Counted from the first letter of the stretch, positions 1 to 8,369 are shown. The stretch: 64,000 bases of DNA from Teichococcus aestuarii (GCF_003116135.1 NZ_PDOA01000005.1:124001-188000); one strand, 5' to 3'. Numbers and translations: made by a program. The notes: generated from the letters alone by a model not told the origin.

Positions 1-1
1 C

Positions 2-127
2 GGTCCCGCCATGCTGCGCGCCTACGAGGATACCGGCCTTGCCGCCGTGCCCCTGGAGGATGGCCGTTACCTGGTCTGCCCGCCCGAGCGCGACCCGCAG
101 GGCCTGCTGGAGCAGCTCGCCCGCTGA
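2..127 (+). CDS. C-terminal end of an unidentified protein (partial)
   Basis: The window opens inside a reading frame that ends at a TGA at 125-127. The 41 visible residues have ordinary protein composition (start GPAMLRAYEDTGLAAVPLE, end GLLEQLAR) and this frame is more protein-like than the other two, but there is too little to assign a family. An ATG at position 11 could also start a 38-residue peptide. It converges on the S24 repressor gene and would be the left neighbour of the prophage. Confidence 0.4.
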   Translation, partial: GPAMLRAYEDTGLAAVPLEDGRYLVCPPERDPQGLLEQLAR

Positions 128-161
128 CCGGCGGCGCGGCGGACGAGGCCCTCCGCCGCCC

Positions 162-812
162 TTACTGGCTGGCCCACAGGATGCGGTGCATCCACAGGAC
201 CTCCGAGAGATCGAAGCTGTAGTGCGGATGGGCCGGGTTGAGGCTGGCCAGCTCGATCCGCCGGGCGGATTGCCGCACCAGCTCCTTGGCCATCACCTCG
301 CCCTTCACCGTGCGCACCACCACTCGGTCCCCCCGCCGCACCGGCGAGTTGGGGGAGACGATGATGATGTCCCCGTCGCGGAACACCGGCTCCATGCTGT
401 CGCCGGAGATTTCCAGCGCATAGGCGTTGGGATCGGCCAGTTCGGGCGAGCTGATCTCGTCCCAGCCGGCGCCGACGGGGTAGCCGCCATCGCCGAAATA
501 GCCGTCGCTGCCCGCCTGGGCCATGCCGATCAGCGGGATTCGCCGGCCGGCCATGCTGCGCGCGCCGGCGCTGTGGAGCGCCGGCGCGCCGGTCACGAGG
601 GAGGCGAAGCTGTCCATCTCCGTGCCGGTGGCGGAGAGGATCTTGGCGATGCTCTCGGTGGAGGGCCAGCGGGCGCGCCCGTCCGCGCCGACGCGCTTCG
701 ACGGGTTGAAGGCGGTAGGGTCAAGCCCGGCCTTGCGAGCAAGGCCGGAGGGGGACAGGCCGTGCTCGGCTGCCAGGGCATCGACCGCCCGCCAGATATC
801 GTCATGACGCAT
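162..812 (-). CDS. LexA/CI-like repressor, XRE-type HTH plus S24 autopeptidase
   Basis: This 216-residue protein has a helix-turn-helix-like N-terminus (about residues 18-45, with LSPSGLARKAGL) and a C-terminal S24 peptidase domain. The catalytic serine is S139 in SGDSMEP and the catalytic lysine K176 in VMAKELV. An Ala-Gly pair at 100-101 (MAQAGSDG) sits where LexA and CI proteins self-cleave. These residues support RecA-stimulated self-cleavage and thus SOS induction, as known for the family. It is divergent from the early genes of the adjacent phage operon and is probably the prophage repressor. Its promoter would give a transcript starting at or next to the ATG, so the mRNA appears leaderless. 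A host-encoded S24 regulator is the alternative. Confidence 0.88.
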   Translation of the reverse strand: MRHDDIWRAVDALAAEHGLSPSGLARKAGLDPTAFNPSKRVGADGRARWPSTESIAKILSATGTEMDSFASLVTGAPALHSAGARSMAGRRIPLIGMAQAGSDGYFGDGGYPVGAGWDEISSPELADPNAYALEISGDSMEPVFRDGDIIIVSPNSPVRRGDRVVVRTVKGEVMAKELVRQSARRIELASLNPAHPHYSFDLSEVLWMHRILWASQ

Positions 813-818
813 GGGCCA

Positions 819-847
819 ATTATCCTAGGCGGGCAATCCCGAATCAA
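819..847 (-). promoter_or_regulatory. Repressor promoter (PRM-like), leaderless
   Basis: On the minus strand a -35 TTGATT (842-847), a 17-bp spacer and a -10 GATAAT (819-824) precede the repressor ATG at 812-810. The predicted start of transcription falls about 7 bases past the -10, on or beside the A of the start codon, with no room for a ribosome binding site. Lambda cI made from PRM is the known precedent. Inferred from sequence only. Confidence 0.65.
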
Positions 848-885
848 TAGGAACATGATCACATTTAGGTGTTGACGCCTAGGAT
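822..885. promoter_or_regulatory. Paired operator sites for the S24 repressor
   Basis: A 10-bp element atcctaggcg at 822-831 recurs as its exact reverse complement at 876-885, 44 bp apart. Each copy contains the palindrome CCTAGG. One copy touches the -10 of the repressor promoter, the other the -35 and spacer of the rightward promoter. A weaker related half site (taggtg, 866-871) lies between them and forms an imperfect dyad with the right copy. The layout is what is expected of operators serving both divergent promoters. Confidence 0.62.
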
Positions 886-901
886 GGCCGCTCGCAATGA
901 T
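872..901 (+). promoter_or_regulatory. Rightward early promoter (PR-like)
   Basis: A -35 TTGACG (872-877) is followed after 18 bp by AATGAT (896-901), a four-of-six match to the -10 consensus. It overlaps the right operator copy (876-885) and would transcribe the two early genes beginning at 939. The weak -10 keeps confidence moderate. Confidence 0.5.
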
Positions 902-938
902 GAACAGGTCATCAACCTAATGGCGAGGCAACGCCCCC

Positions 939-1370
939 ATGACGGCCGCTCTCCGCTCCAATGCCACCCCGGTTCTGGCTTCCCTGGCAAAGGCCGAGCC
1001 ATTCCGCAGCGCTGACGAAGCCTGGTTCTGGACGATGGCCGCGCTGACGGCGCGCCGCGACGGGGCGCGGGTGGTGGCCGGCGCCGGCCGCGCCATGCGC
1101 CCCTGCGAGCCGGACGACGTGGTGAAGTGCCTGGACCGTCTCTACCGCCAGCGCCGCATCGACCTCGTCCATGCCCGCATCATGCGCCTCTGGGGCGAGC
1201 GTGGCGTGGCCCCGGACCCGCGGCACCTTGCCGAGAAGAATGACTGGCGGATCTGGTCGGAAGCCATGCAGCGCCTGGAATGGCCGTTGCGGATCAAGGG
1301 TATCGTCGCCGGAGCCAGCCTCGGTGAGCCGGGCGAGGTGGTGGCCCTGCCGCGCCGGGGTGCGGCATGA
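939..1370 (+). CDS. Unknown early phage protein 1
   Basis: I do not recognise this 143-residue protein. It is basic, probably helical and rich in Trp (EAWFWTMAAL, KNDWRIWSEAMQRLEW), with a DDVVKCLDRLYRQRRID stretch that could be a small DNA- or RNA-binding helical unit. It is the first gene behind the PR-like promoter, divergent from the repressor, and overlaps the next gene by 4 bp (ATGA), so the two are co-translated. A GGCGAGG run lies about 10 bases before the ATG. Position alone makes it a candidate Cro-, antiterminator- or activator-type regulator; nothing in the sequence proves this. Confidence 0.7.
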   Translation: MTAALRSNATPVLASLAKAEPFRSADEAWFWTMAALTARRDGARVVAGAGRAMRPCEPDDVVKCLDRLYRQRRIDLVHARIMRLWGERGVAPDPRHLAEKNDWRIWSEAMQRLEWPLRIKGIVAGASLGEPGEVVALPRRGAA

Positions 1371-1843
1371 GCGCCGCCGGAAAGGGCGCGCCGCGGCGGC
1401 TCTCGCCACGGCATGCGCTGGCCGGGGAGGAGCAGCAGGTCTGGATCGGCTTCGGCGGGCAGGCGGATCAGGGCTGGTTGCGGCTGCTCCGGCCCGGCTT
1501 CCGCCATTGCTTTGCCGTCCTCCGCGACAAGGCGGGGTGGACGCTGGTGGAACCGCTCTCCGGCCGGCTGCTGGTGACGCGGGCCGAGTTGGCGGCCGGT
1601 TTCGATCTTCCGGGCTTCTATCGCCGCGCGGGCCTTTCGGTTGTGGGGCCATTCCGCCCGGGGCCGCCCGTGTCCCGCAATTGGCGGCCCGAGATAAGTT
1701 TTTATTCCTGCGTGCAGGTGTGCCGCGCCCTGCTGGGCGAGGGGGCGCCACGGGCGTTTACGCCCCATGGGTTGTATCGAGCGCTGGTAAATGAATCCTT
1801 GAATAGGAAAATAATCATTGACGCGACCCTGCAGCCTGGCTAA
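1367..1843 (+). CDS. Unknown early phage protein 2, possible permuted papain-like fold
   Basis: This 158-residue protein is not firmly assignable. It has a His in a hydrophobic strand (H47 in FRHCFAVL), then WTLVEPLSG (E62), then a helix starting with Cys (C115 in YSCVQVCRALLG) and TPHGLYRAL. The His-then-Cys order resembles circularly permuted NlpC/P60 proteins such as YiiX and LRAT, so a cysteine hydrolase-like fold is a plausible but unproven idea. It is translationally coupled to the previous gene. Its last codons are AT-rich and contain the late-operon promoter, whose -10 includes this gene's TAA stop. Confidence 0.68.
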   Translation: MSAAGKGAPRRLSPRHALAGEEQQVWIGFGGQADQGWLRLLRPGFRHCFAVLRDKAGWTLVEPLSGRLLVTRAELAAGFDLPGFYRRAGLSVVGPFRPGPPVSRNWRPEISFYSCVQVCRALLGEGAPRAFTPHGLYRALVNESLNRKIIIDATLQPG

Positions 1844-1846
1844 AGA
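1818..1846 (+). promoter_or_regulatory. Late structural-operon promoter (PR'-like)
   Basis: TTGACG (1818-1823), a 17-bp spacer and TAAAGA (1841-1846) form a good sigma70-type promoter within the AT-rich end of the preceding gene. Transcription would start near 1853, about 50 bases before the terminator at 1905 and about 130 before the first structural gene. No T7-type RNA polymerase gene is visible, so host polymerase would have to transcribe the structural genes from here. Confidence 0.6.
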
Positions 1847-1904
1847 TTTCCTCGTCAACGGGCGAGCTGCGCCCTGAGGCATCCTCCCGATCCCCGCACA
1901 CTGC

Positions 1905-1947
1905 GCGAGCCCGTCCGGACCCCCTCCGGACGGGCTCGCGGCTTTTT
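1905..1947 (+). terminator. Intrinsic terminator between late promoter and structural genes
   Basis: A perfect 15-bp stem (1905-1919 with 1925-1939), a five-C loop and a run of five T at 1943-1947 make a strong intrinsic terminator. It lies upstream of the whole structural operon and downstream of the promoter at 1818. Alternatively it simply ends the early transcript, and a promoter I cannot see lies beyond it. Confidence 0.85.
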
Positions 1948-1980
1948 GGGGGTCCTTCCGCCGCATCCCGAAGGAGCCAG

Positions 1981-2221
1981 CATGCGCATGGGTGGCCTGT
2001 TCCGCGCCCCGAAGCCGGTGGTCGTGACCCCGACCACGCCGGCCGAGCCCCCGCCCGCCGGCCCGACCCCCGAGGCCGCCGCCCAGGCCGCCCGGGTGGA
2101 GAACCAGACGCGGTCCCGCCGCGGGCTGGCGGGCACCATCACCACCTCCGCCCGTGGCGTGCTCGATGCCGCCCCCGCCGCCGGCCTCGCCGGTGCCCGC
2201 AAGACCCTGCTCGGGGAATGA
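1981..2221 (+). CDS. Small phage protein preceding the portal
   Basis: A 79-residue protein starts at the ATG behind a strong GAAGGAG site (1970-1976). It is Pro/Ala-rich in the middle and ends in RSRRGLAGTITTSARGVL...KTLLGE, a C-terminal pattern often seen in the small protein just before the portal of T7-like podoviruses. Function unknown. Four bases separate it from the portal start. Upstream ATGs in frame lack a ribosome site. Confidence 0.72.
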
Positions 2222-2225
2222 ACGC

Positions 2226-3653
2226 ATGAGCCTGACCCCGGAAACCCTGCTGGCCCGCCAGCAGGCGGCGCAGGACCGGCGCCGCCCCTGGGAGAGCATC
2301 TGGCAGGAATGCTACGATCACGTCCTGGCCCGCACCCCCGGCAGCGGCGGCCCGACGCTGTATGACGCGACGGCGCCCGACGCCGCCGAGCAGCTCGCCG
2401 CCAGCCTGCTGGCCGAGCTGACGCCGCCCTGGTCGCGCTGGTTCGGCCTCGCCCCCAGCCGCGCCCTGGCCGAGGGGCCGGACGCCGCCGCCGCCGCCGA
2501 GGCGCTGGAGCGGGCCACCGAGACGCTGCAGGGCCATCTCGACCGCTCCAACTTCGCGCTGGAGATGCACCAGGCCTTCCTCGACCTGGTGGTGGCCGGC
2601 ACCGGCGTGCTGCTGGTGGAGGAGGCGCCGCCCGGCGCCGCCTCCGCGCTGCGCTTCACCGCCGTGCCGCTGCGCGAGGCGGTGCTGGAGGAAGGCCCGG
2701 GCGGCCGGCTGGATACCGTCTATCGCAGCGTCATGCTGGACGCGGCGGCGATCGAGGCGCGCTACCCCGGCGCGCCGCTGCCGCCCGCCCTCCTGGCCGC
2801 GCGCGGGCCGGAGGAGGCGCCGCGCCGCCACCGCGTGGTGGAGGCCGTCTGGCCCGAGCGCCAGGGCAGCGCCTATCTCGCGGTGCTGGAATGGGAGGGG
2901 CAGGCGGTGCCGCTGGCCTCGGGCCGCTTCCTGGACAGCCCCTTCATCGCGTTCCGCTGGATGAAGCTGCCGGGCGAGACCTATGGCCGCGGCCCGGTGA
3001 TGAAGGCGCTGCCCGACATCCGCACCGCCAACAAGGTGGTGGAGCTGGTGCTGAAGAACGCCTCCATCGCCGCCACCGGCATCTGGCAGGCGGAGGATGA
3101 CGGGGTGCTGAACCCCGCCACGGTGAAGCTGGTGCCGGGCGCCATCATCCCGAAGGCGCCGGGTTCCTCCGGCCTGACGCCGCTGGCGGCGCCGGGCAAT
3201 TTCGATGTCTCGCAGCTCGTGCTGGACGACCTCCGGGCGCGCATCCGCGGCGCCCTGCTGGCCGACCGGCTGACCCTGCCGCGCCAGGCGCCGATGACGG
3301 CGACCGAGGTGCTCGAGCGCAGCGCCGAGAGCGCCCGCCTGCTCGGCGCCACCTATGGCCGGATGCAGGCCGAGCTGCTGACGCCGCTGATCGGCCGCTG
3401 CCTCTCCATCCTGCGCCGCCGCGGCGAAGTGCCGCCGGTGATGCTGGACGGGCGCGAGGCGCGGCTGACCTACCAGTCGCCGCTGGCCCGCGTGCAGGGC
3501 CGCGCCGACGCCGCCAACACGCTGCTGTTCCTGCAGGCCGTGGCGGCGCTGGGCCCCACGGCCGCGGCGCAGCTCGACCTGGCGGCGGCGACCCGCCACC
3601 TGGCCCGCACGCTCGCCGCGCCGGCCGGTCTCCTGAACCCCGTCGAGGAGTGA
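2226..3653 (+). CDS. Podovirus portal (head-to-tail connector) protein
   Basis: The 475-residue product matches the T7-type head-tail connector family in length and pattern: an N-terminal RRPWESIWQECYDHV segment, AEQLAASLLAELTPPWSRWF, then GRGPVMKALPDIRTANKVVE and a helical C-terminal part with MTATEVLERSAESARLLG. Portals form the dodecameric ring at the capsid vertex through which DNA is packaged and ejected. GGGGAA precedes the ATG. Scaffold and capsid genes follow directly, in T7 order. No break or missing region is visible, so the gene looks intact. Confidence 0.93.
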   Translation: MSLTPETLLARQQAAQDRRRPWESIWQECYDHVLARTPGSGGPTLYDATAPDAAEQLAASLLAELTPPWSRWFGLAPSRALAEGPDAAAAAEALERATETLQGHLDRSNFALEMHQAFLDLVVAGTGVLLVEEAPPGAASALRFTAVPLREAVLEEGPGGRLDTVYRSVMLDAAAIEARYPGAPLPPALLAARGPEEAPRRHRVVEAVWPERQGSAYLAVLEWEGQAVPLASGRFLDSPFIAFRWMKLPGETYGRGPVMKALPDIRTANKVVELVLKNASIAATGIWQAEDDGVLNPATVKLVPGAIIPKAPGSSGLTPLAAPGNFDVSQLVLDDLRARIRGALLADRLTLPRQAPMTATEVLERSAESARLLGATYGRMQAELLTPLIGRCLSILRRRGEVPPVMLDGREARLTYQSPLARVQGRADAANTLLFLQAVAALGPTAAAQLDLAAATRHLARTLAAPAGLLNPVEE

Positions 3654-3661
3654 CACCCCGC

Positions 3662-4396
3662 ATGTCCGAAAACCTGCTGGAACCCGCGCCGGCGCCCACG
3701 GGGTCCTCCCCGGCCCGGCCGGAGGATGTGCCGGAGAAGTTCTGGGACGCCGAGACCCAGTCGCTGCGCGTCGACGCGCTGCTGAAATCCTATCGCGAGC
3801 TGGAGAAGCGCCTCTCCCAGCGCGCCATGCCGCCGGCCGAGGACGCGCCGCAGGAGGAGCGCGCCCGCTTCCTGCGCGCCCTCGGCGTGCCGGAGACGCC
3901 GGAGGAGTATGCCATCGAGCCGCGCCACGAGATGTGCGGCCCGGACGCGGCGGTGAACGCCCGGCTGCACGCGGCCGGCTTCACCTGCCAGCAGGTGCAG
4001 CTGGTCTATGACCTCGCGGCCGAGCGGCTGCTGCCGCTGATCGCCGAGGCCGCCGCCGATTACGAGGCGCAGAAGCAGCGCGCGAAGCTGGCGCAGGAAT
4101 TCGGCGGCGAGGAGGCCTTCCAGCGCCTGGCGCCGCAGATCGCCGCCTGGGGCCGCGCCAACCTCGCGCCGCCGGTGTTCGAGGCGCTCTCCACAACTGC
4201 GGAAGGCGTGCTCGCCCTGCACCGCATGATGGCGAAGGGCGAGCCCAGCCTGGTGCGCGACGCCGAGCCCGCCGAGCAGCTCGACGAGCAGGCGCTGCGC
4301 CGGATGATGCGCGACCCGCGCTACTGGCGCTCGCGCGAGCCGGAATACGTCAAGCGCGTGACGGACGGCTTCCGGCGCCTGTTCGGCCAGGACTGA
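3662..4396 (+). CDS. Capsid assembly scaffolding protein
   Basis: This 244-residue acidic, helical protein opens with PEDVPEKFWDAETQSLRVD followed by ALLKSYRELEKRL, a signature of podoviral scaffolding proteins, which guide capsid polymerisation and leave the mature head. It lies between portal and major capsid genes as in T7 (gp9). The ATG at 3662 has GAGGAG eleven bases upstream; a GTG at 3650 overlapping the portal stop would add four residues. The C-terminal basic helix (YVKRVTDGFRRLFGQD) would be the capsid-binding end by analogy. Confidence 0.86.
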   Translation: MSENLLEPAPAPTGSSPARPEDVPEKFWDAETQSLRVDALLKSYRELEKRLSQRAMPPAEDAPQEERARFLRALGVPETPEEYAIEPRHEMCGPDAAVNARLHAAGFTCQQVQLVYDLAAERLLPLIAEAAADYEAQKQRAKLAQEFGGEEAFQRLAPQIAAWGRANLAPPVFEALSTTAEGVLALHRMMAKGEPSLVRDAEPAEQLDEQALRRMMRDPRYWRSREPEYVKRVTDGFRRLFGQD

Positions 4397-4483
4397 GGCC
4401 CGCCCGGCCCGGCCCCGCCTGCGGTCCTGGCCACCCCGGCCCCTTTCCGCCGCCGCGCAACCCGGCCTTCCGCCGGGTGCGGT

Positions 4484-4537
4484 GGCATGCCCGCCCCACC
4501 GGCCCCGCGAGGCCAACCGGTGGGGCGGGCGCGTGCC
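4484..4537 (+). promoter_or_regulatory. Long hairpin ahead of the capsid gene
   Basis: In the 176-bp gap before the capsid gene, 4490-4502 pairs perfectly with 4517-4529, and the stem continues through a two-base bulge (4484-4489 with 4532-4537). No T-run follows, so it is not an ordinary terminator. It may protect or process the capsid message, which must be made in large amounts. The rest of the gap shows no clear promoter. Confidence 0.5.
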
Positions 4538-4572
4538 CATCCCATTCTCCGCCCATGCTGAAGGAACACGGT

Positions 4573-5406
4573 ATGTCCGCTTCCATCGACCAGGTCTTCG
4601 CGAAGCAGTTCCAGTCCGAGGTGCACGACGCCTACCAGCGCCAGGGCAGCAAGCTGCGCCCGACGGTGCGCAGCAAGGGCGGCGTGCGCGGCGCCTCCAC
4701 CGTCTTCCCCGTGGTGGGCCACGGCACCGCGGCGGCCAAGGCGCGCAACGGCGCCGTGCCGGTGATGAACCTGGCGCATTCCAACGTCGAGTGCTTCCTG
4801 CAGGACTACTATGCCGGCGAGTGGATCGACCGGCTCGATGAGCTGAAGACCAACATCGACGAGCGCCAGGTGGTGGCCAATGCCGGCGCCTACGCGCTCG
4901 GCCGCAAGACCGACGAGCTGATCATCGCGGCGCTCGACACCGCCACCAACGAGGCGGTGGGCACCGCCGCCGGCACCACCGACACCGATGGCCTGACCCG
5001 CGCGAAGGTGCTGAAGGCCTTCGAGATGCTGGGCGCGGCCGATGTGCCGGACGACGGCAACCGCTTTGCCATCGTCGGCTGGAAGCAGTGGAGCGAGCTG
5101 CTGCAGATCGAGGAGTTCGCCAACAGCAACTATGTGGGCGATGCCGACCTGCCCTGGAAGGGCACGCAGGTGAAGCGCTGGCTGGGCGCGACCTGGATGC
5201 CGCATTCCGGCCTGACCAAGAGCGGCAGCCTGCGCTTCTGCTACTTCTACCACAAGACCGCGATCGGCCACGCCGTGGCGCAGGAGGTCTCGACCGACAT
5301 CACCTGGCATGGCGACCGCGCGGCCTACTTCGTCAACAACATGATGAGCCAGGGCGCGGTGCTGATCGACCAGGCCGGCGTGGTGCGCATGCGCACCGCC
5401 GAGTGA
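4573..5406 (+). CDS. Major capsid protein
   Basis: The 277-residue product resembles the compact HK97-fold capsid proteins of small podoviruses (Phage_capsid_2-type): MSASIDQVFAKQFQSEVHDAYQ at the N-terminus, DERQVVANAGAYALGRKTDELI in the spine-helix region, and a C-terminal GDRAAYFVNNMMSQGAVLID. Gene order, length and an AAGGA site eight bases before the ATG support the call. It is flanked by a hairpin upstream and a terminator downstream, so its expression is probably set separately from its neighbours. Intact. Confidence 0.92.
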   Translation: MSASIDQVFAKQFQSEVHDAYQRQGSKLRPTVRSKGGVRGASTVFPVVGHGTAAAKARNGAVPVMNLAHSNVECFLQDYYAGEWIDRLDELKTNIDERQVVANAGAYALGRKTDELIIAALDTATNEAVGTAAGTTDTDGLTRAKVLKAFEMLGAADVPDDGNRFAIVGWKQWSELLQIEEFANSNYVGDADLPWKGTQVKRWLGATWMPHSGLTKSGSLRFCYFYHKTAIGHAVAQEVSTDITWHGDRAAYFVNNMMSQGAVLIDQAGVVRMRTAE

Positions 5407-5413
5407 GGCGCGT

Positions 5414-5455
5414 GGGGCCGGGGGGAGAAGCCTCCCGGCCCCTGATCCTTTTTCC
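5414..5455 (+). terminator. Intrinsic terminator right after the capsid gene
   Basis: A GC-rich stem (GGGGCC...GGCCCC, 5414-5442, with a small internal bulge) is followed by TCCTTTTT. It sits directly behind the capsid gene, where T7 carries its T-phi terminator after gene 10. If leaky, it would lower expression of the tail genes relative to the capsid. Confidence 0.72.
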
Positions 5456-5474
5456 CTGACGAAGGAGTTTCGCG

Positions 5475-6044
<570 letters not shown>

Positions 6045-6048
6045 GAGC

Positions 6049-7929
6049 ATGGCCGCCGGCCGCAGCACCAAGACCAGCTTCACCGCGGGCGAACTCGGCG
6101 ACCAGCTGCTGGGCCGGGGCGATCTGCGCGCCTTCGAGAACGGCGCGCGCCGCCTGCGCAACGTGTTCATCCAGCCCACCGGCGGCGTGACGCGCCGGCC
6201 CGGCCTGCGCCATGTGGCGACGCTGCCCGGCGCCGCGCGGCTGATCGCCTTCGAGTTCAACACGGAGCAGAGCTACCTGCTGGCGCTGACGCATCAGCGC
6301 CTCGACGTCTATCTGGGCGACCTGCTGGTGGCGACGCTGGCGGCGCCCTGGACCGGCGCGATGCTGGACCAGATCGCCCACACCCAGAGCGCCGACACGC
6401 TGCTGCTGCTGCATCCCGCGATGCCGCCGCAGCGCGTGACGCGCAGCAGCCACACGAGCTGGAATCTCGGCGGCTGGAACTGGATCGCCGCGCCGTTCTT
6501 CCGCTTCGCCGACCCTGGCGTGACGATGACGCCGGGCGGCACCACCGGCAGCGTGACGCTGACGGCGAGCGCACCCTTCTTCGAGGCCGGCCATGCCGGC
6601 TCGCAGCTCCGCATCGGCGGCCGGCGCGTGACGGTGACGGCGGTGGCCTCGGCCACCAGCGCCACCGCGCAGGTTGTGGAGACGCTGGCCGCGGCCGCGG
6701 CCACGCAGGACTGGGACGAGGCCGCCTTCAGCAGCGTGCGCGGCTGGCCGGCGACGGCCTGCTTCCACCAGGACCGCCTGGTGCTGGGCGGCTCGCGCGA
6801 CCTGCCGAACCGGCTCTGGCTCTCCCGCTCGGGCGATCTGTTCAACTTCGACCTCGGCACCGGCCTCGATGACCAGGCGATCGAGTTCGGCCTGCTGTCG
6901 GACCAGGTGAACGCCATCCGCGCGGTGTTCTCGGGGCGGCACCTGCAGGTCTTCACCTCGGGCGCCGAATGGATGGTGACGGGCGACCCGATGACGCCGG
7001 CCTCGATCCAGCTGCACCGGCAGACGCGCATCGGCATGCCGAACAGCCGCATCCTCCCGCCCGTCGACGTCGATGGCAGCACCATCTTCGTCGCCCGCTC
7101 CGGCCAGGCGGTGCATGAATTCGCCTATACCGACGTGCAGCAGGCCTACCAGGCGAGCGACCTGGCGATGATGGCGCGCCACCTGGTGCAGGACCCTGTC
7201 TCGCTGGCCTACGACCAGACGCGCCGCCTGCTGCATGTGGCGATGGCCGATGGCAGCCTCTCCACCCTGACGCTCTACCGCGCCGAGCAGGTGACGGCCT
7301 GGACCCGACAGGAGACGGAGGGTGCCTTCCGCGCCCTGGCCGAGATCGACGGCGTGGTGTGGTGCGCCGTGGAGCGCGCCGGCACGGTGCGGCTGGAGCG
7401 CTTCGACGATGCGCTCGCCGTCGATGCCGGGCTGACCGGCAGCGCCGACACGCCGAAGGCGCACTGGACGGGCCTCGGTCACCTTCAGGGCCGCGCCGTG
7501 CAGGTGGTGGCCGATGGCGCGCCGCACGGCACCTTCACCGTGCTGTCCGGCGGCGTGACGCTCGACGAGCCGGCCGGCGAGGTGCAGGTCGGTCTCGGCT
7601 TCAGCCATGTGATCGAGCCGCTGCCGCCGCAATTGCTGAGCGCCGGCGGCAGCCGCAGCGGCCCGTTGCGGCTGGTGGCCGCCAGCTTCCGCGTGCTGGA
7701 GACGGCGGCGCTCTCGGTCGATCTCGGCCGCGGCGCGCAGCCCGTGCCGTTCCGGCGGCTGGACACGGCGCTGCTCGACGCCGCGCCGCTCCGCTTCACC
7801 GGCGACGTGACGCTGCGCGCCTTCGGCTGGCGGCGCGACACGATGCGGCCGCTCTGGCGCATCGAGGGCGATACGCCGCTGCCGCTGACCCTGCTTTCCG
7901 TCACCATCGAGACGAGGATGACCGACTGA
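6049..7929 (+). CDS. Tail tubular protein B / tail nozzle protein
   Basis: This 626-residue protein starts with the nozzle signature: TSFTAGELGDQLLGRGDLRAF, then NVFIQPTGGVTRRPGLRHV. It is mostly beta-rich, as expected for the beta-propeller-like nozzle (T7 gp12) that closes the tail tube. FHQDRLVLGGSRDLPNRLW and SGDLFNFDLG are further family-like segments. The gene starts five bases after tubular A and shares a TGATG stop-start with the next gene. Intact over its length. Confidence 0.88.
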   Translation: MAAGRSTKTSFTAGELGDQLLGRGDLRAFENGARRLRNVFIQPTGGVTRRPGLRHVATLPGAARLIAFEFNTEQSYLLALTHQRLDVYLGDLLVATLAAPWTGAMLDQIAHTQSADTLLLLHPAMPPQRVTRSSHTSWNLGGWNWIAAPFFRFADPGVTMTPGGTTGSVTLTASAPFFEAGHAGSQLRIGGRRVTVTAVASATSATAQVVETLAAAAATQDWDEAAFSSVRGWPATACFHQDRLVLGGSRDLPNRLWLSRSGDLFNFDLGTGLDDQAIEFGLLSDQVNAIRAVFSGRHLQVFTSGAEWMVTGDPMTPASIQLHRQTRIGMPNSRILPPVDVDGSTIFVARSGQAVHEFAYTDVQQAYQASDLAMMARHLVQDPVSLAYDQTRRLLHVAMADGSLSTLTLYRAEQVTAWTRQETEGAFRALAEIDGVVWCAVERAGTVRLERFDDALAVDAGLTGSADTPKAHWTGLGHLQGRAVQVVADGAPHGTFTVLSGGVTLDEPAGEVQVGLGFSHVIEPLPPQLLSAGGSRSGPLRLVAASFRVLETAALSVDLGRGAQPVPFRRLDTALLDAAPLRFTGDVTLRAFGWRRDTMRPLWRIEGDTPLPLTLLSVTIETRMTD

Positions 7930-8369
7930 TGGCCCAGCTTGCCCCCATCGCCACGCTCGTCGGCACGGGTGCCTCGCTCTACGGCACGGTGCGCCAGGGC
8001 CAGGCGCAGGCCGCCCAGGCCCGCGCCCAGCAGCAGCAGGAGGCCGCCAGCCTCGCCGCGCGCCAGCAGCAGATCGCGGCCCAGCAGGAGGCGGATGCGC
8101 GCGCGCGGCAGGACCGGCTGGAGCGCACCGTGGCCTCCACCCGCGCGCGCCTCGCGGCGGCCGGTGTCAGCCCGGACCAGGGCTCTGCCGCCGCCATCAC
8201 CACCGGGCTGGAGCAGGATGCCGCGGAGACGGCGCAGGGCAGCCAGGAGGCGGCCGCCGCGCGCATGGCGGCGGGCCGCAGCTCGCTGCTGCGCGAGGAT
8301 GGCTCGCTGACCACCTGGCTGCGCGCCGGCTCCAGCTTCGGCGGGGCGCTGCGCTCGCTGCTGGACTAG
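7929..8369 (+). CDS. Internal virion protein-like (T7 gp14-type)
   Basis: A 146-residue protein with a short hydrophobic N-terminus (LAPIATLVGTGASLYGTV), a long Gln/Ala-rich helix (QAQAAQARAQQQQEAASLAA) and RTVASTRARLAAAGVSPDQGSA. This resembles T7-type internal virion protein B, which is ejected with DNA and helps form the channel across the envelope. It overlaps the nozzle stop by one base (TGATG). The other two large T7 internal proteins (gp15, gp16) are absent, so the ejection apparatus here is minimal. Confidence 0.65.
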   Translation: MAQLAPIATLVGTGASLYGTVRQGQAQAAQARAQQQQEAASLAARQQQIAAQQEADARARQDRLERTVASTRARLAAAGVSPDQGSAAAITTGLEQDAAETAQGSQEAAAARMAAGRSSLLREDGSLTTWLRAGSSFGGALRSLLD

